Source: Plasmodiophora brassicae
Taxonomy: Eukaryota; Endomyxa; Phytomyxea; Plasmodiophorida; Plasmodiophoridae
Direction: 5' to 3'
DNA length: 64,000 bases
Assembly (NCBI GenBank): GCA_039704465.1
Contig: JASFAU010000013.1
Coordinates: forward strand, 372,001-436,000
Every line of letters begins with the position of its first letter. The stretch's first letter is position 1. Positions 1 through 8,440 of the stretch are shown here, in pieces. A program made the translations under genes and the position numbers. Under the pieces are notes generated by a model that did no database searches, had not been told where the DNA came from, and saw only the letters and a program-made list of their open reading frames with translations.

Positions 1-1
1 C

Positions 2-1794
2 TCACTATCTTGGGTGTCGTCCTTCTTCGGACTCTTCCGGCGAATCGAGGCCGCATCTCTGCCTGAACATGATCCAGACCTGGTCGATGTCCGGGTGTTC
101 GTTACTGCGAACGGCCACCTTCGCCTTAAGATCGATCTGCACCCCGAGTCGATGGAGGTTGATCCCTCGACGAACACTTACCAGGGCCAGTTTCCACCTC
201 CTGCATCCCTTGAGCACGTCAAACCGGGTTCAACTGATTCTGCCGCGTCGTTCGAACTATCGCTTTGTGGGCATTTGTTCGAGAAAGATGCCCAACTGAG
301 TGCGACGGTGTTCCAAGATCATTTGGTCACGTTCGAACGACTGTGCGCCGATCCATCTGTGGTCTATGACCCGAACCTCGTCGTCCGGTACAACGACATT
401 CTCTATCCTGGTCCGGTTGCCCTGCCATTGATCATGTCCCTGCTCGCATTTGGCAAACCGTTGGACTCGGGTTCCCTGGAAAGGCTTGGTTTATCCATGG
501 CCGCCAGGGCAGTTCTCAAGCCTGAAGCAGAACAGAAGCAGCAAGACCAGCCGCCGCAACCACCACAGGCGCAGCAATCGCGTCCAAGCTTTCTGTATCG
601 TTGGTTCGGTGGGTCTAGCACTTCCTCAGCTACCGCTGCGGCAGCTATCCCAACCCCGGCTCCAGCACTGCCACTTGTTGCCACTGTCGAACCGCCTGCG
701 ACTTCGGCCATTCCCGTTTTGATTCCTGAGTCAGGGCTTCTGTCGCCTCCCGAGTCGCTGGATGAGGAAACGTCCCCGATGTACCGAAAGACGTTACGTC
801 CAACGTCGGATATGCTTTGCAGTTTGGATCTCAATCCAGGTGCAAACGTGATCTCGTTTTCAGTCGTGTCGTCGCTTCAGGGCATTCAGATCGTCGAAGC
901 CTATATCTATCTCTGGAAAGAGTCCGATCGCATTGTCGTTTCCGATGTCGACGGCACCATTACGCGTTCCGATCTCCTGGGCAACATTATGCCACTGATG
1001 GGCAAAGACTGGAGCCAATATGGCGTCACGTCTCTGTTCTCAAATATCGCTGGGAACGGCTATCATCTCCTGTACCTGACATCGAGAGCAATAGGCCAGG
1101 CGAATGTGACGAGAGCCTACCTGCACTCTGTTCGACAAGGAGCCATTTCATTACCCCAGGTGAATATTGGTCATATCCAATAACCACCGCCGGATCGCAT
1201 CATTTGACGCCGGTTCCGCCAGGGCCCTGTTATCATGTCTCCTGATTCCCTGATTTCGTCCTTCAAACGCGAAGTCATTTACAGGCGTCCCCAAGAATTC
1301 AAGATCCCCGCGCTTCGCGACATTGCACACTTGTTCCCTAAAGGGACATGCCCTTTCGTTGCAGGTTGGCCGATATGCTATGTCGGATACGTCACATTGG
1401 TAATAGCTGTACAGGTTTTGGGAATCGGGACACTGATATTGAATCGTATACTGCTGTTGGCGTTCCGCCAGCGATGATCTTCATCATTGATCCGAAAGGT
1501 GCGATCCACCGCTGCAACAGCATCCACCGAACGTCGTACGTTCTGCTGAACGAGCAAGTGGAGCACATGTTTCCACCTATAACGACGTGCAAGCATCGTG
1601 TGCACCCGTCGTTCAGCCACTTCCAGTTCTGGAGGGACCCCATTCGACGTCTCGAGGAAACCAATGGGCCAGGCAGCTCCGTTACCGTCGAAATCAGCAA
1701 CAGCGAAGAGGATGACGAATCATCAATGTCCACTGTCGTGTCCATCTCTGAATCGGATCGTCTGGTCCCGTCAACTAATATTAGTACACGCTAA
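2..1794 (+). CDS. Lipin-type phosphatidate phosphatase, C-terminal part (5' end outside window)
   Basis: Lipins are Mg-dependent phosphatidate phosphatases that make diacylglycerol at the ER and nuclear envelope. The reading frame is open from base 2, so the N-LIP domain and start lie upstream. I place exons at 2-1159, 1223-1364 and 1415-1794; the 63- and 50-nt GT-AG introns restore the family sequence exactly (LPQ|GPVIMSPDSL; FVA|GFGNR). Visible family blocks are SLCGHLF, the conserved stretch LVVRYNDILYPGPVALP, the C-LIP start TSDMLCSLDLNPGANVISFS and the HAD catalytic motif DVDGT (DxDxT), followed by LTSRAIGQANVTRAYLHSV, SPDSLISSFKREVI and the C-terminal HFQFWRDPI. A low-complexity Q/P/A-rich linker (about 520-770) separates the middle domain from C-LIP. 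The catalytic Asp pair is present, so the enzyme should be active. The next gene starts 117 bases after the stop. Confidence 0.93.
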
Positions 1795-1910
1795 AGAAAT
1801 CTCAATTGCACGCGGCACGCGTCCGAATGCCTTTCTGGTTTTCGGCCGAACGGGCGCGTGCCATTCCAGTCTGCGTACAGGTCAGCACACCAAAGGAGCG
1901 TTCGACGACG

Positions 1911-2797
1911 ATGGGCGCCTGCGAATGGATTGCGGTTGTCCTGGCGGTCCTCGTCTATGGGTACATTTGCCGTCTGTCGTCCTGCGCTGGAGTCTAACAA
2001 ATGCTGCGTGCCGACCAGGACATCAGCGGCAGTTAATGACACAGATGCGACGCCTGTGCCATCGGCGGCACCATTGCCCGTGGGAACCGTGCTCGTCTAT
2101 CATCAGGGTCGCAAGTCTGGCACGTGGACGGTTCCTCCATGGGGTGCGAACCCTTTCAAACAGCTGACCACTGAGATCGTCAGTCAATAGTTGTATCGTC
2201 AATTCGTTCACGAACGTTCTAATCGCGAATTTGTTCCAGCTTTGGACAGCCTGTGCGTTCAACGGAATCGCGTTCTTCGGTTCGTATACTGTAAGAGCTT
2301 TCACAGGACGGTGCCCTAATGAGTGAAAAACAGATACCAGCAAGAAATACCGCCTGAACCTGGTGCAATCAGTCGTCGTCACATTGCAGACGGATGAGCC
2401 TGTGACGCTGGGGCTGCGGATCCACAACGCCGGTGTCCCGCGGGATGTCTTCACGACCGATTTCGACCTTCCCGGATCGTCGACCGTCATGGTGACCGTT
2501 CCAGTCGCGGGCTTCGCCAACAGCACGACCCTGTTCGATCAGATCATCTTCGCCGAAGTCGTCGGGAAGTCGTGCCAGACGCCCGACGCCGTCCACATCC
2601 TCGACGTCCGCATCGCCGGCGACCCAGCGTTCAGCACCGATTACGTCCGAAGCATCAACGGCGCCATCATGCCGCCTACGCCCGCCCCCGGTCCGGGAAG
2701 CAACCCGGGTGGGTCCCCGGCCAAATCGGATACCTCCCGCACCGCAATCTCGTGGGCGGTCACCGCCGTCTTGGTCGTTATCCCCTTCCTGATGTGA
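1911..2797 (+). CDS. Probable GPI-anchored or tail-anchored cell-surface protein, unrecognised family
   Basis: I reconstruct four exons (1911-1960, 2019-2178, 2240-2283, 2341-2797) with introns of 58, 61 and 57 nt that keep frame. The protein starts MGACEWIAVVLAVLVYG, a short hydrophobic N-terminus compatible with a signal peptide. A middle domain follows (KYRLNLVQSVVVTLQTDEPV and FDLPGSSTVMVTVPVAGF), then a P/G/S/T-rich linker (MPPTPAPGPGSNPGG) and a hydrophobic C-terminus (AISWAVTAVLVVIPFLM) that ends the protein. That architecture is typical of GPI-anchored surface proteins; this is inference from composition. I do not recognise the family. The third intron has an alternative acceptor, but only the one used keeps the frame. 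The 3' flank from about 2808 (cgcaaatacgtac...) recurs at about 21556 beside the second CCT gene. Confidence 0.65.
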
Positions 2798-2965
2798 AAC
2801 GATCGCAAATACGTACTCCGTGGACCGAGCCGCGCCGTCCCGAAGCAGTTTCTCGCGATGCTAAACGGCCGATACTTTGTATTGTCAGATATTCGGCCGA
2901 ACCCCGTTAGCGCCTTATTCCCAGTAGTGGTTGCGGTCGCAACGCAATCGAGCGTGAGGAGAGGG

Positions 2966-3472
2966 ATGCTGCCGCTCCAGGCCGACCCCGACTATAACCC
3001 ATTCTACGATAACCCGTCGTTCTTTGCGGCAGATCCCGACGTCCAGGCGATCCTGGAATCGCGCGTGGGCCAGTATGGCGGTCAGGCGGACAGGCACGAC
3101 GGCGTCGATCAGTACCTGCTGCACGACGACGGCGTGTCAGACCCCATGCCGCTACCCACACCAAACGAACTTGTTCTCGGAGAGCCGATGCTGACTGCGG
3201 TCGACACGCCAAGAAAGAGGGGCTCGTCAATGCAGCGCGACCCGATCGAGAATTTGTATTTCAACTGGACCATCATCAAGGACATCGAGAAGCGCTGCAA
3301 GGTCATCCGATGGAAGAAGAAGAAGATCAAGATCCTGAACGGCGACTCCATCCCTACCAAGTACGAGCGGCGCCAGGTCTACGCCAAGAAACGCCCACGC
3401 GTCAACGGGCGCTTCATGTCGGTCAAGAGTCAGCAGACAACGACGACGCCCGAACAAGCAACCTCATCATAG
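2966..3472 (+). CDS. CCT-motif (CONSTANS/TOC1-type) protein, copy 1
   Basis: This single-exon gene encodes about 168 aa from MLPLQADPDYNPF. The frame is open upstream to 2858, but the second copy of the gene lacks a shared upstream start, so 2966 is preferred. The C-terminal 45 residues carry a CCT motif: a basic stretch RWKKKKIKIL, then KYERRQVYAKKRPRVNGRF, matching the YxxRxxxAxxRPRxxGRF half of the family, which serves as nuclear localisation and DNA- or partner-binding segment in plant CONSTANS and TOC1 proteins. The N-terminal half is acidic and Asp/Pro rich. A nearly identical inverted copy lies at 20940-21443, differing by only a handful of substitutions and a one-residue length difference at the C-terminus. 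A nuclear regulator is likely from the motif; the target is unknown. CCT proteins are best known in plants and algae. Confidence 0.8.
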   Translation: MLPLQADPDYNPFYDNPSFFAADPDVQAILESRVGQYGGQADRHDGVDQYLLHDDGVSDPMPLPTPNELVLGEPMLTAVDTPRKRGSSMQRDPIENLYFNWTIIKDIEKRCKVIRWKKKKIKILNGDSIPTKYERRQVYAKKRPRVNGRFMSVKSQQTTTTPEQATSS

Positions 3473-4051
3473 TAGGGCTAACGTTTAGCCTCCTGTGGTT
3501 CTCGAGGAGACTAAAAGTCCCAGAAGAAGAGAGGGAAAGAAAGTTGTAGGAACTGTAGGAATCGTCAGCACTTTTGAACACAGAGATGCCCTATGTTCGC
3601 TAGTCGCAGCCGTGTTACCGTCGAATAGGTAGTGGCAAACCTTGTTTTGGCGCCCCGCAGGCATTGTTGCGCAATTTTGGAGGTCAGGTTCGCTTTTAGT
3701 CTGAGGCCCCGCGCTGGCGCTCGAAATCGCTGTCGGGGAATCTGTTGGTCGGATGGCCAACCGGCTGGCGCTCAACTGCCGCTCGAATGAACTTCACCGA
3801 CCGCCGCGCTGCGCGTCGGCCAAAATGTTTGAGTACAAACGACCAAAATAATACTGCTTGCGCGTCTAGTAGCCACCCTCAGCCTCAATACGCGCGACAC
3901 CCAATGTCGATAATGCGCTGGGAGATCGGCACCAGTACTATTAGGAAATCTACGTAATAGATCTCGATCGAATTCAATCTTGTATTTCCAGTAAAATGCT
4001 TAGGAGTAACAGCTGCTTCTGCCTTTTCTTTTCAGCGTCGCGGGCCGCCTC
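3473..4051. other. Gene-poor stretch
   Basis: Only short, unsupported reading frames are present. The stretch runs from the CCT gene stop to the first hairpin. The first bases repeat a sequence (catcatagtag) that serves as the rearrangement breakpoint in the second CCT copy. Confidence 0.5.
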
Positions 4052-4197
4052 GACGACCTTCTTTGTGGCAAGCAAGGCTGCAGTGGATTACGAAGCCATC
4101 AATACGGACGAGTCGTTTGCGTGTCAGAAATGTAGACTCGTCCGTATTGATGGCCTCGTAATCCACTGCAGCCTTGCTTGCCACAAAGAAGGTCGTC
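4052..4197. repeat. Inverted repeat with 63-bp arms (hairpin)
   Basis: The left arm (4052-4114) and right arm (4135-4197) are reverse complements with a single mismatch (gaagcc against gaggcc) around a 20-nt spacer. No coding function is evident. Confidence 0.9.
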
Positions 4198-4985
4198 GTC
4201 ATCATTAACCGTTCTTGACTTAAGGGCGTGGCAACGCCTTTCCGAATACGACGCGCTAGATCGTTTATCTGAGCTAGCTGGTCGACCTGCAGAAAGCACA
4301 GAAGACGTGGAGCTGTCGAACGCAATTGCCGGTATATGTACGACCTGAAGAAGCGCATTCAAGTCAGAGCGCCGCTTTCGTTAAATGGTGGGCTAAAATC
4401 ATACGTTACTGTGCTGCCCGGACGCCTGCAGATCACGTGGAAGTTCTGGAAGAACCTCTGGAGCCCGTGGAGGATCTCCTAGACCATGTTGACCTTCTGG
4501 AGGCGGTTCTGGTCTATATTGGCCCTCAGGAGGCACTTCTAGATCGTGAAAACCATCGGAGCTGACCGCCGTATTCTGCATTGCACGGCACCCTAAATGC
4601 AATGACACCTTTCGCAAACAGCACGCACCTGAACATGCTGTGGATCTCTCTCGTCATACGATTCAATTTTACGCAGAGAGTCCCCGTGAGCCGTTTCGCG
4701 ATATTCTTCGCTGCCGGTCTCGCATTCACGGTACTGATCAAGCGGCGGAAGATTAATTCAGTTAACAGTACGCAATGTGTCAGGCTCTACGACTGTAGGA
4801 CGTCGTCAATTCGGCCCGCGCAGAACATCAAACAGGGGGAAGTCTCTGGAGATGCTTTCCGTCGGGACTCGCGGTTGATAACTGCGGCTTGGAACTGCTC
4901 ATCATACCTGGTTACCGTGTTAGCTAGCGTATCCCATGAAGTCAGACAATCAATAACCTGCGTAGATGAATAGCAAATTTGAGAA
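4198..4985. other. No recognisable gene; imperfect short-period repeat
   Basis: Around 4438-4555 there is an imperfect repeat of about 30 bases (ttctgga.. ..ggag) that would encode acidic LEEP/VEDL-type repeats on the plus strand. An open frame at 4581-4973 contains one hydrophobic stretch (FAIFFAAGLAFTVLI) but matches nothing I know. Confidence 0.35.
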
Positions 4986-4989
4986 AAAC

Positions 4990-5980
4990 GTTAGGGTACG
5001 CGTCTTGGTCCGATCCTGACGATTGTGGTTAACCTGCTGCCATAGCGACAATGCCCGCTGGTTCCACAGAGACGCCAAACGCCTGGAAATCCTTTCCAGT
5101 CGAACGGTTGCGATCTGCGTAGTCGGCCAGTACCTTTCGGTACATATCGGCCTCTTCGGCAGCGTGCACAGGAAGATAGGGAACTGTGGAGCCCTGGCAC
5201 TTGGGTCGCCGGAAAGAATCGGGTGTGGGTCGCCCCTATAAGACGTCAAGTATTAAAAAGCATGCGCATGCACTTGCACGTTCTATGTGGGATTTACGCA
5301 TGAACAGGGTCGCATTCCCCTCCAAAGTGCAGCATCTGGCAATACGGACGCAACTCGTCCCATTGTCAATCGAGCGCGGATGAAATCTGAGGGAGCTGTG
5401 GCTCTCCCCATACGTTGGTCGCATACATGCTAATGAAGTCGACCTGGAAACAGATTCAGAACGCAGCAATCGCTAATAACAGGTACTTACAAGCCAAGGT
5501 CGGAAATGCCCAAGAACCGGAGAGCCGTCTCCGAAGGATTCTACTGCGCGTCGCATTGACGCACTGCTTGATGCTGTGGCACATAAATACTGCGCACAAA
5601 CATTCGCGCAGGAGAATCCTTCGGAGACGGCTCTCCGGTTCTTGGGCATTTCCGACCTTGGCTTGTATGTGCCAAAGCACCAAGCAGTGCGTCAATGCGA
5701 CGCCTGCGTTCATGGTTCCGAACTTCCTTTTCAGGACGTTGTGGTTGGTCTCGCAGGAGTTAATGCCACGGTAGCACCGATACAACGTTTGTCCGTGGCC
5801 ATCCTCACCGACGGCAGTGTAAAATGGGTACTCATCCCCTTCCGGATCACTGCAGCAGCCCTTTCGAACATGTTCCAGAACTTGTCGAAACTCAGTGTGT
5901 GCATGGTCGTCGAAGGGGCACGCCTGCAACTCCACGACGGAATCATTCATTGAGTCGCAGGCGCGCCCCTTTTCGACGAT
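4990..5980 (-). pseudogene. Transposase-like gene remnant (YRCYRGINS family), minus copy
   Basis: Read on the minus strand, 5980 to about 5520 encodes EFRQVLEHVRKGCCSDPEGD, then YPFYTAVGEDGHGQTLYRCY, RGINSCETNHNVLKRKFG and MNAGVALTHCLVLWH. Further downstream on the same strand, 5440-5380 gives DFISMYATNVWGEPQLPQIS and 5170-5045 gives LPVHAAEEADMYRKVLADYA. This order resembles the 'RGTNS..E..H' and 'LPVHT.EE' blocks of a family of transposase-like proteins common in fungi and plants; that match is from memory and needs a search. Frames are interrupted, and an inverted extra copy of part of the gene is inserted between 5545 and 5670, so it is broken. The second, opposite-strand copy starts at 5985. 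Confidence 0.5.
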
Positions 5981-6340
5981 CGTGACGCTGAGTTTCGAAA
6001 AGTTCTGGAACATGTTCGAAAGGGCTGCTGCAGTGATCCGGAAGGGGATGAATACCCGTTTTACACTGCCGTCGGTGAGGATGGCCACGGACAAACGTTG
6101 TATCGGTGCTACCGTGGCATTAACTCCTGCGAGGCCAACCACAACGTCCTGAAAAGGAAGTTCGGGACCATGAACGCAGGCGTCGCATTGACGCACTGCT
6201 TGATGCTGTGGCACATACTGCGCACAAACATTCGCGCAGGAGAATCCTCCGGAGACGGCTCTCCGGTTCTTGGGCATTTCCGACCTTGGCTTGTAAGTAA
6301 CTGTTATTAGCGATTGCTGCGTTCTGAATCTGTTTCCAGG
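5441..6340. repeat. Compound inverted repeat, arms about 350-450 bp
   Basis: The outer ends match as reverse complements: gaaacagattcagaacg at about 5451 and its complement at about 6317-6338. The centre is near 5980. Arm 1 also carries a nested inverted segment: 5508-5543 is reverse-complementary to 5608-5650. The locus therefore holds three inverted iterations of the same sequence. Confidence 0.75.
5985..6310 (+). pseudogene. Transposase-like gene remnant, plus copy (mirror of the previous)
   Basis: On the plus strand this fragment encodes the same blocks as the minus copy: DAEFRKVLEHVRKGCCSDPE, LYRCYRGINSCEANHNVLKR and MNAGVALTHCLMLWHILRTN, continuing past the point where the minus copy is disrupted (IRAGESSGDGSP). 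It has neither start nor C-terminal blocks. Differences such as Glu-Thr against Glu-Ala show that the two copies have diverged slightly. Confidence 0.5.
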
Positions 6341-6538
6341 GTACTCAGTGCGGAATCATTCATTGTCTGTCAGACCAGGACCCGTCTTGTAGACAAGGTT
6401 CAGACGTTCTTCCAGCTGGCCTTGAGGGGAATTTCTTCGGCGAACGCGGTCAAGGAAATAGCCACAGCGATGGATTCTCCACGACAGCGGATTCTCGCCG
6501 CCGCTAATCAGGCTATTAATCACCTACAGGAAATATAG
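6314..6538 (+). CDS. Orphan exon-like reading frame
   Basis: The frame encodes a helical, protein-like C-terminus (LVDKVQTFFQLALRGISSAN and AVKEIATAMDSPRQRILAAA) and ends in a stop at 6538. It may be the last exon of a gene broken by the inverted repeat directly upstream, because its sequence looks real while no preceding exon can be joined. Family and function are not recognised. Confidence 0.25.
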   Translation: MLRSESVSRVLSAESFIVCQTRTRLVDKVQTFFQLALRGISSANAVKEIATAMDSPRQRILAAANQAINHLQEI

Positions 6539-7089
6539 TGAGAAGAGAGAAAGAAGCATGCGGCCTGCACCTGATACGCTGCTCGTCGTCCTCGCTCCAC
6601 ACGAAGAACGCATCGCTAAGCGCGATTACCCATACAGGGTAAAACGGATGAGTATTCCTGACCTTCACCCTTTTCATGATGTGGATATGTCTTGCAGGCC
6701 ACGTTTCACTGGTTCGCCACCTGACTCTAACGCATATCACAAGGGAACGCATTGCACGGGCGCAGCGACGCTTACCTTCGACTGACCCGACAGAGACGGA
6801 GCTCACATCAGGGGAGGTTCCCTCATCATTGTTCTGTGGGTCTAAACGAATAATTATAACGACCATGTTCATCTTCTTAATTCGAAAACATACTTTTTGG
6901 TTGGATTGTAGGACGGAGGGACGTTATGTCAACTAAGAGCGCGAACGCACAATATCCAAAGGAACTCAGAGTCCTCTTCGAGTTCCTATGATATTTGGCT
7001 TCGGCAGCAGAAGCCAGAACCTATGATGGTCAATAGCCGAGCTATTGCTTAGATCCTGAAGTAGTTACCTCTACAACGTCGACAACAAA
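6539..7089. other. Gene-poor stretch
   Basis: No supportable gene is visible on either strand; only short frames without family signatures. Confidence 0.4.
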
Positions 7090-7690
7090 TGCGGCCTTTC
7101 GTCACTTTCGTCAGTTCCCAAATGGCGGGCTGCGACTGCGAAATACGTCCCCGAGCAACGACGACAATATGAGTGCCTTGTGAACACAGGCCGACTGCCA
7201 TGCCAGGAACAGGAATACCTGCGCCGTTGCAAGCGCGAGACGACCCCGGAATGGCGAGGCGAACTGTCGGATCTGGGGTTGCCTCCAAGCGGAAGTAGAC
7301 CTCAGGTTAGCGTACGCGTCCAGAGCGGTGTACATTACCTGAAGACATTTAGAACAACTTCGCCACATTCCCCAATAGCACACCTGCTCGGACGAAAGCT
7401 CGTTCGCTTCCCAGTTCGACTGACGGATTAGCTCAGACTTTGGGAGCTCTTGCTGAAAAATCGTCTGGACGAGTTGGCCAAGCTCGACGAACTCGGAGCA
7501 GCGCCGCGACGGTAGGCGAACTGCCCCAGCTCTATCCTGGATTCTGTTCCGTCGACACGGAGACCGTAATCGTTGCATAGGTGTCGCTTGTCGATTGCAA
7601 TCGACTTGCCGACTTTCACGATGCTCGTCGACTCCAGGAAGTCCTTCAGACCTCGGGGCATCAAGACAGCGTTGTCCGCCGGCGCTCAAG
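7090..7690 (-). pseudogene. WRN/RNase D-type 3'-5' exonuclease domain, 5' end lost
   Basis: The minus strand encodes the C-terminal half of a DEDD exonuclease domain: MPRGLKDFLESTSIVKVGKS, IAIDKRHLCNDYGLR, then after a 66-nt intron VELGQLVQTIFQQELPKSEL, IRQSNWEANELSSEQ, and after a 45-nt intron MYTALDAYANLR. These are the WRN-exonuclease blocks including the late YxxxDAY motif. The first half of the domain, with the DxE active-site motif and the start, is missing. At about 7690 the sequence switches abruptly into an inverted copy of the HBS1 5' region (frame continues into SADYEEDEDDY). The gene probably once ran divergently from HBS1 and lost its 5' end in a fold-back rearrangement. Introns look intact, so the break may be recent or an assembly join. 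Confidence 0.7.
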
Positions 7691-8440
7691 TAGTCGTCCT
7701 CGTCCTCCTCGTAATCTGCGCTCACACAATCAGCCGGCGGACTTTCCAACCCGGTGCCACCACTCACCGTCGTAGTCCAGGTCGCGAACTATTCGATGGC
7801 GCGACCGCTGCTCTCCTGTTGCAACAAAATAGCACTTCCGCTGCTTCCCGCTAGTGGAGTGATATACCGTACTGATCCACAGAACGTTAGTTTGCTTTAC
7901 TCAGAAATGTTACGGAAGGGTGCCTGTTCTGCGGGATCACAGGGCGGAGTGCATTGGGCACAGTGAAGGCATGGCAGTGCGACGCAGGGAAAGAAGAGCC
8001 CGACCATGAAGCGGTATTTCAACTGGACCTTCATCAAGGACATCGAGAAGCGCTGCAAGGATGAAGGTCCAGTTGAAATACCGCTTCTCGGTCGGGCTCT
8101 TCTTTCACTGCCATGTCTTCACTGTGCCCAATGCACTCCGTCCTGTGATCCCGCAGAACAGGCACCCTTCCGTAACATTTCTGAGTAAAGCAAACTAACG
8201 TTCTGTGGATCAGTACGGTATATCACTTCACTGGCAGGAAAGCAGCGGATGTGCTTTTGTTGCAACAGGAAAGCAGCGGGCCCGTGCCGTGCGACGGAGT
8301 TTGCAGACAAGACGCGAGGGATGTCGCGCCATCGAATAGTTCGCGACCTGGACTACGACGGTGAGTGGTGGCACCGGGTTGGAAGTCCGCCGGCTGATTG
8401 TGTGAGCGCAGATTACGAGGAGGACGAGGACGACTACTAT
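7690..8440. repeat. Large palindrome containing mirrored HBS1 5' end and a CCT-gene fragment
   Basis: Arm 1 (about 7692-8035) and arm 2 (about 8062-8440) are reverse complements around a loop at 8036-8061. The HBS1 exon part of the arms is almost identical (one 1-base indel in about 115 bp). The non-coding part is clearly diverged and has a deletion of about 45 bp in arm 1. The loop and inner arm (8016-8061) match bases 3256-3302 of the CCT gene (tatttcaactggacc ... cgctgcaagg), with one substitution. Confidence 0.9.

Noticed and set aside
5200..5300. Possible tRNA or small RNA gene in the repeat region
   Set aside because: No cloverleaf, A/B box pair or other known RNA fold could be drawn; searches for T-loop motifs over the window gave nothing convincing.
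7690..8440. All palindromes are amplification or assembly artefacts
   Set aside because: Not accepted as a general explanation because several arm pairs have clear substitutions and indels; it remains possible for the nearly perfect ones.
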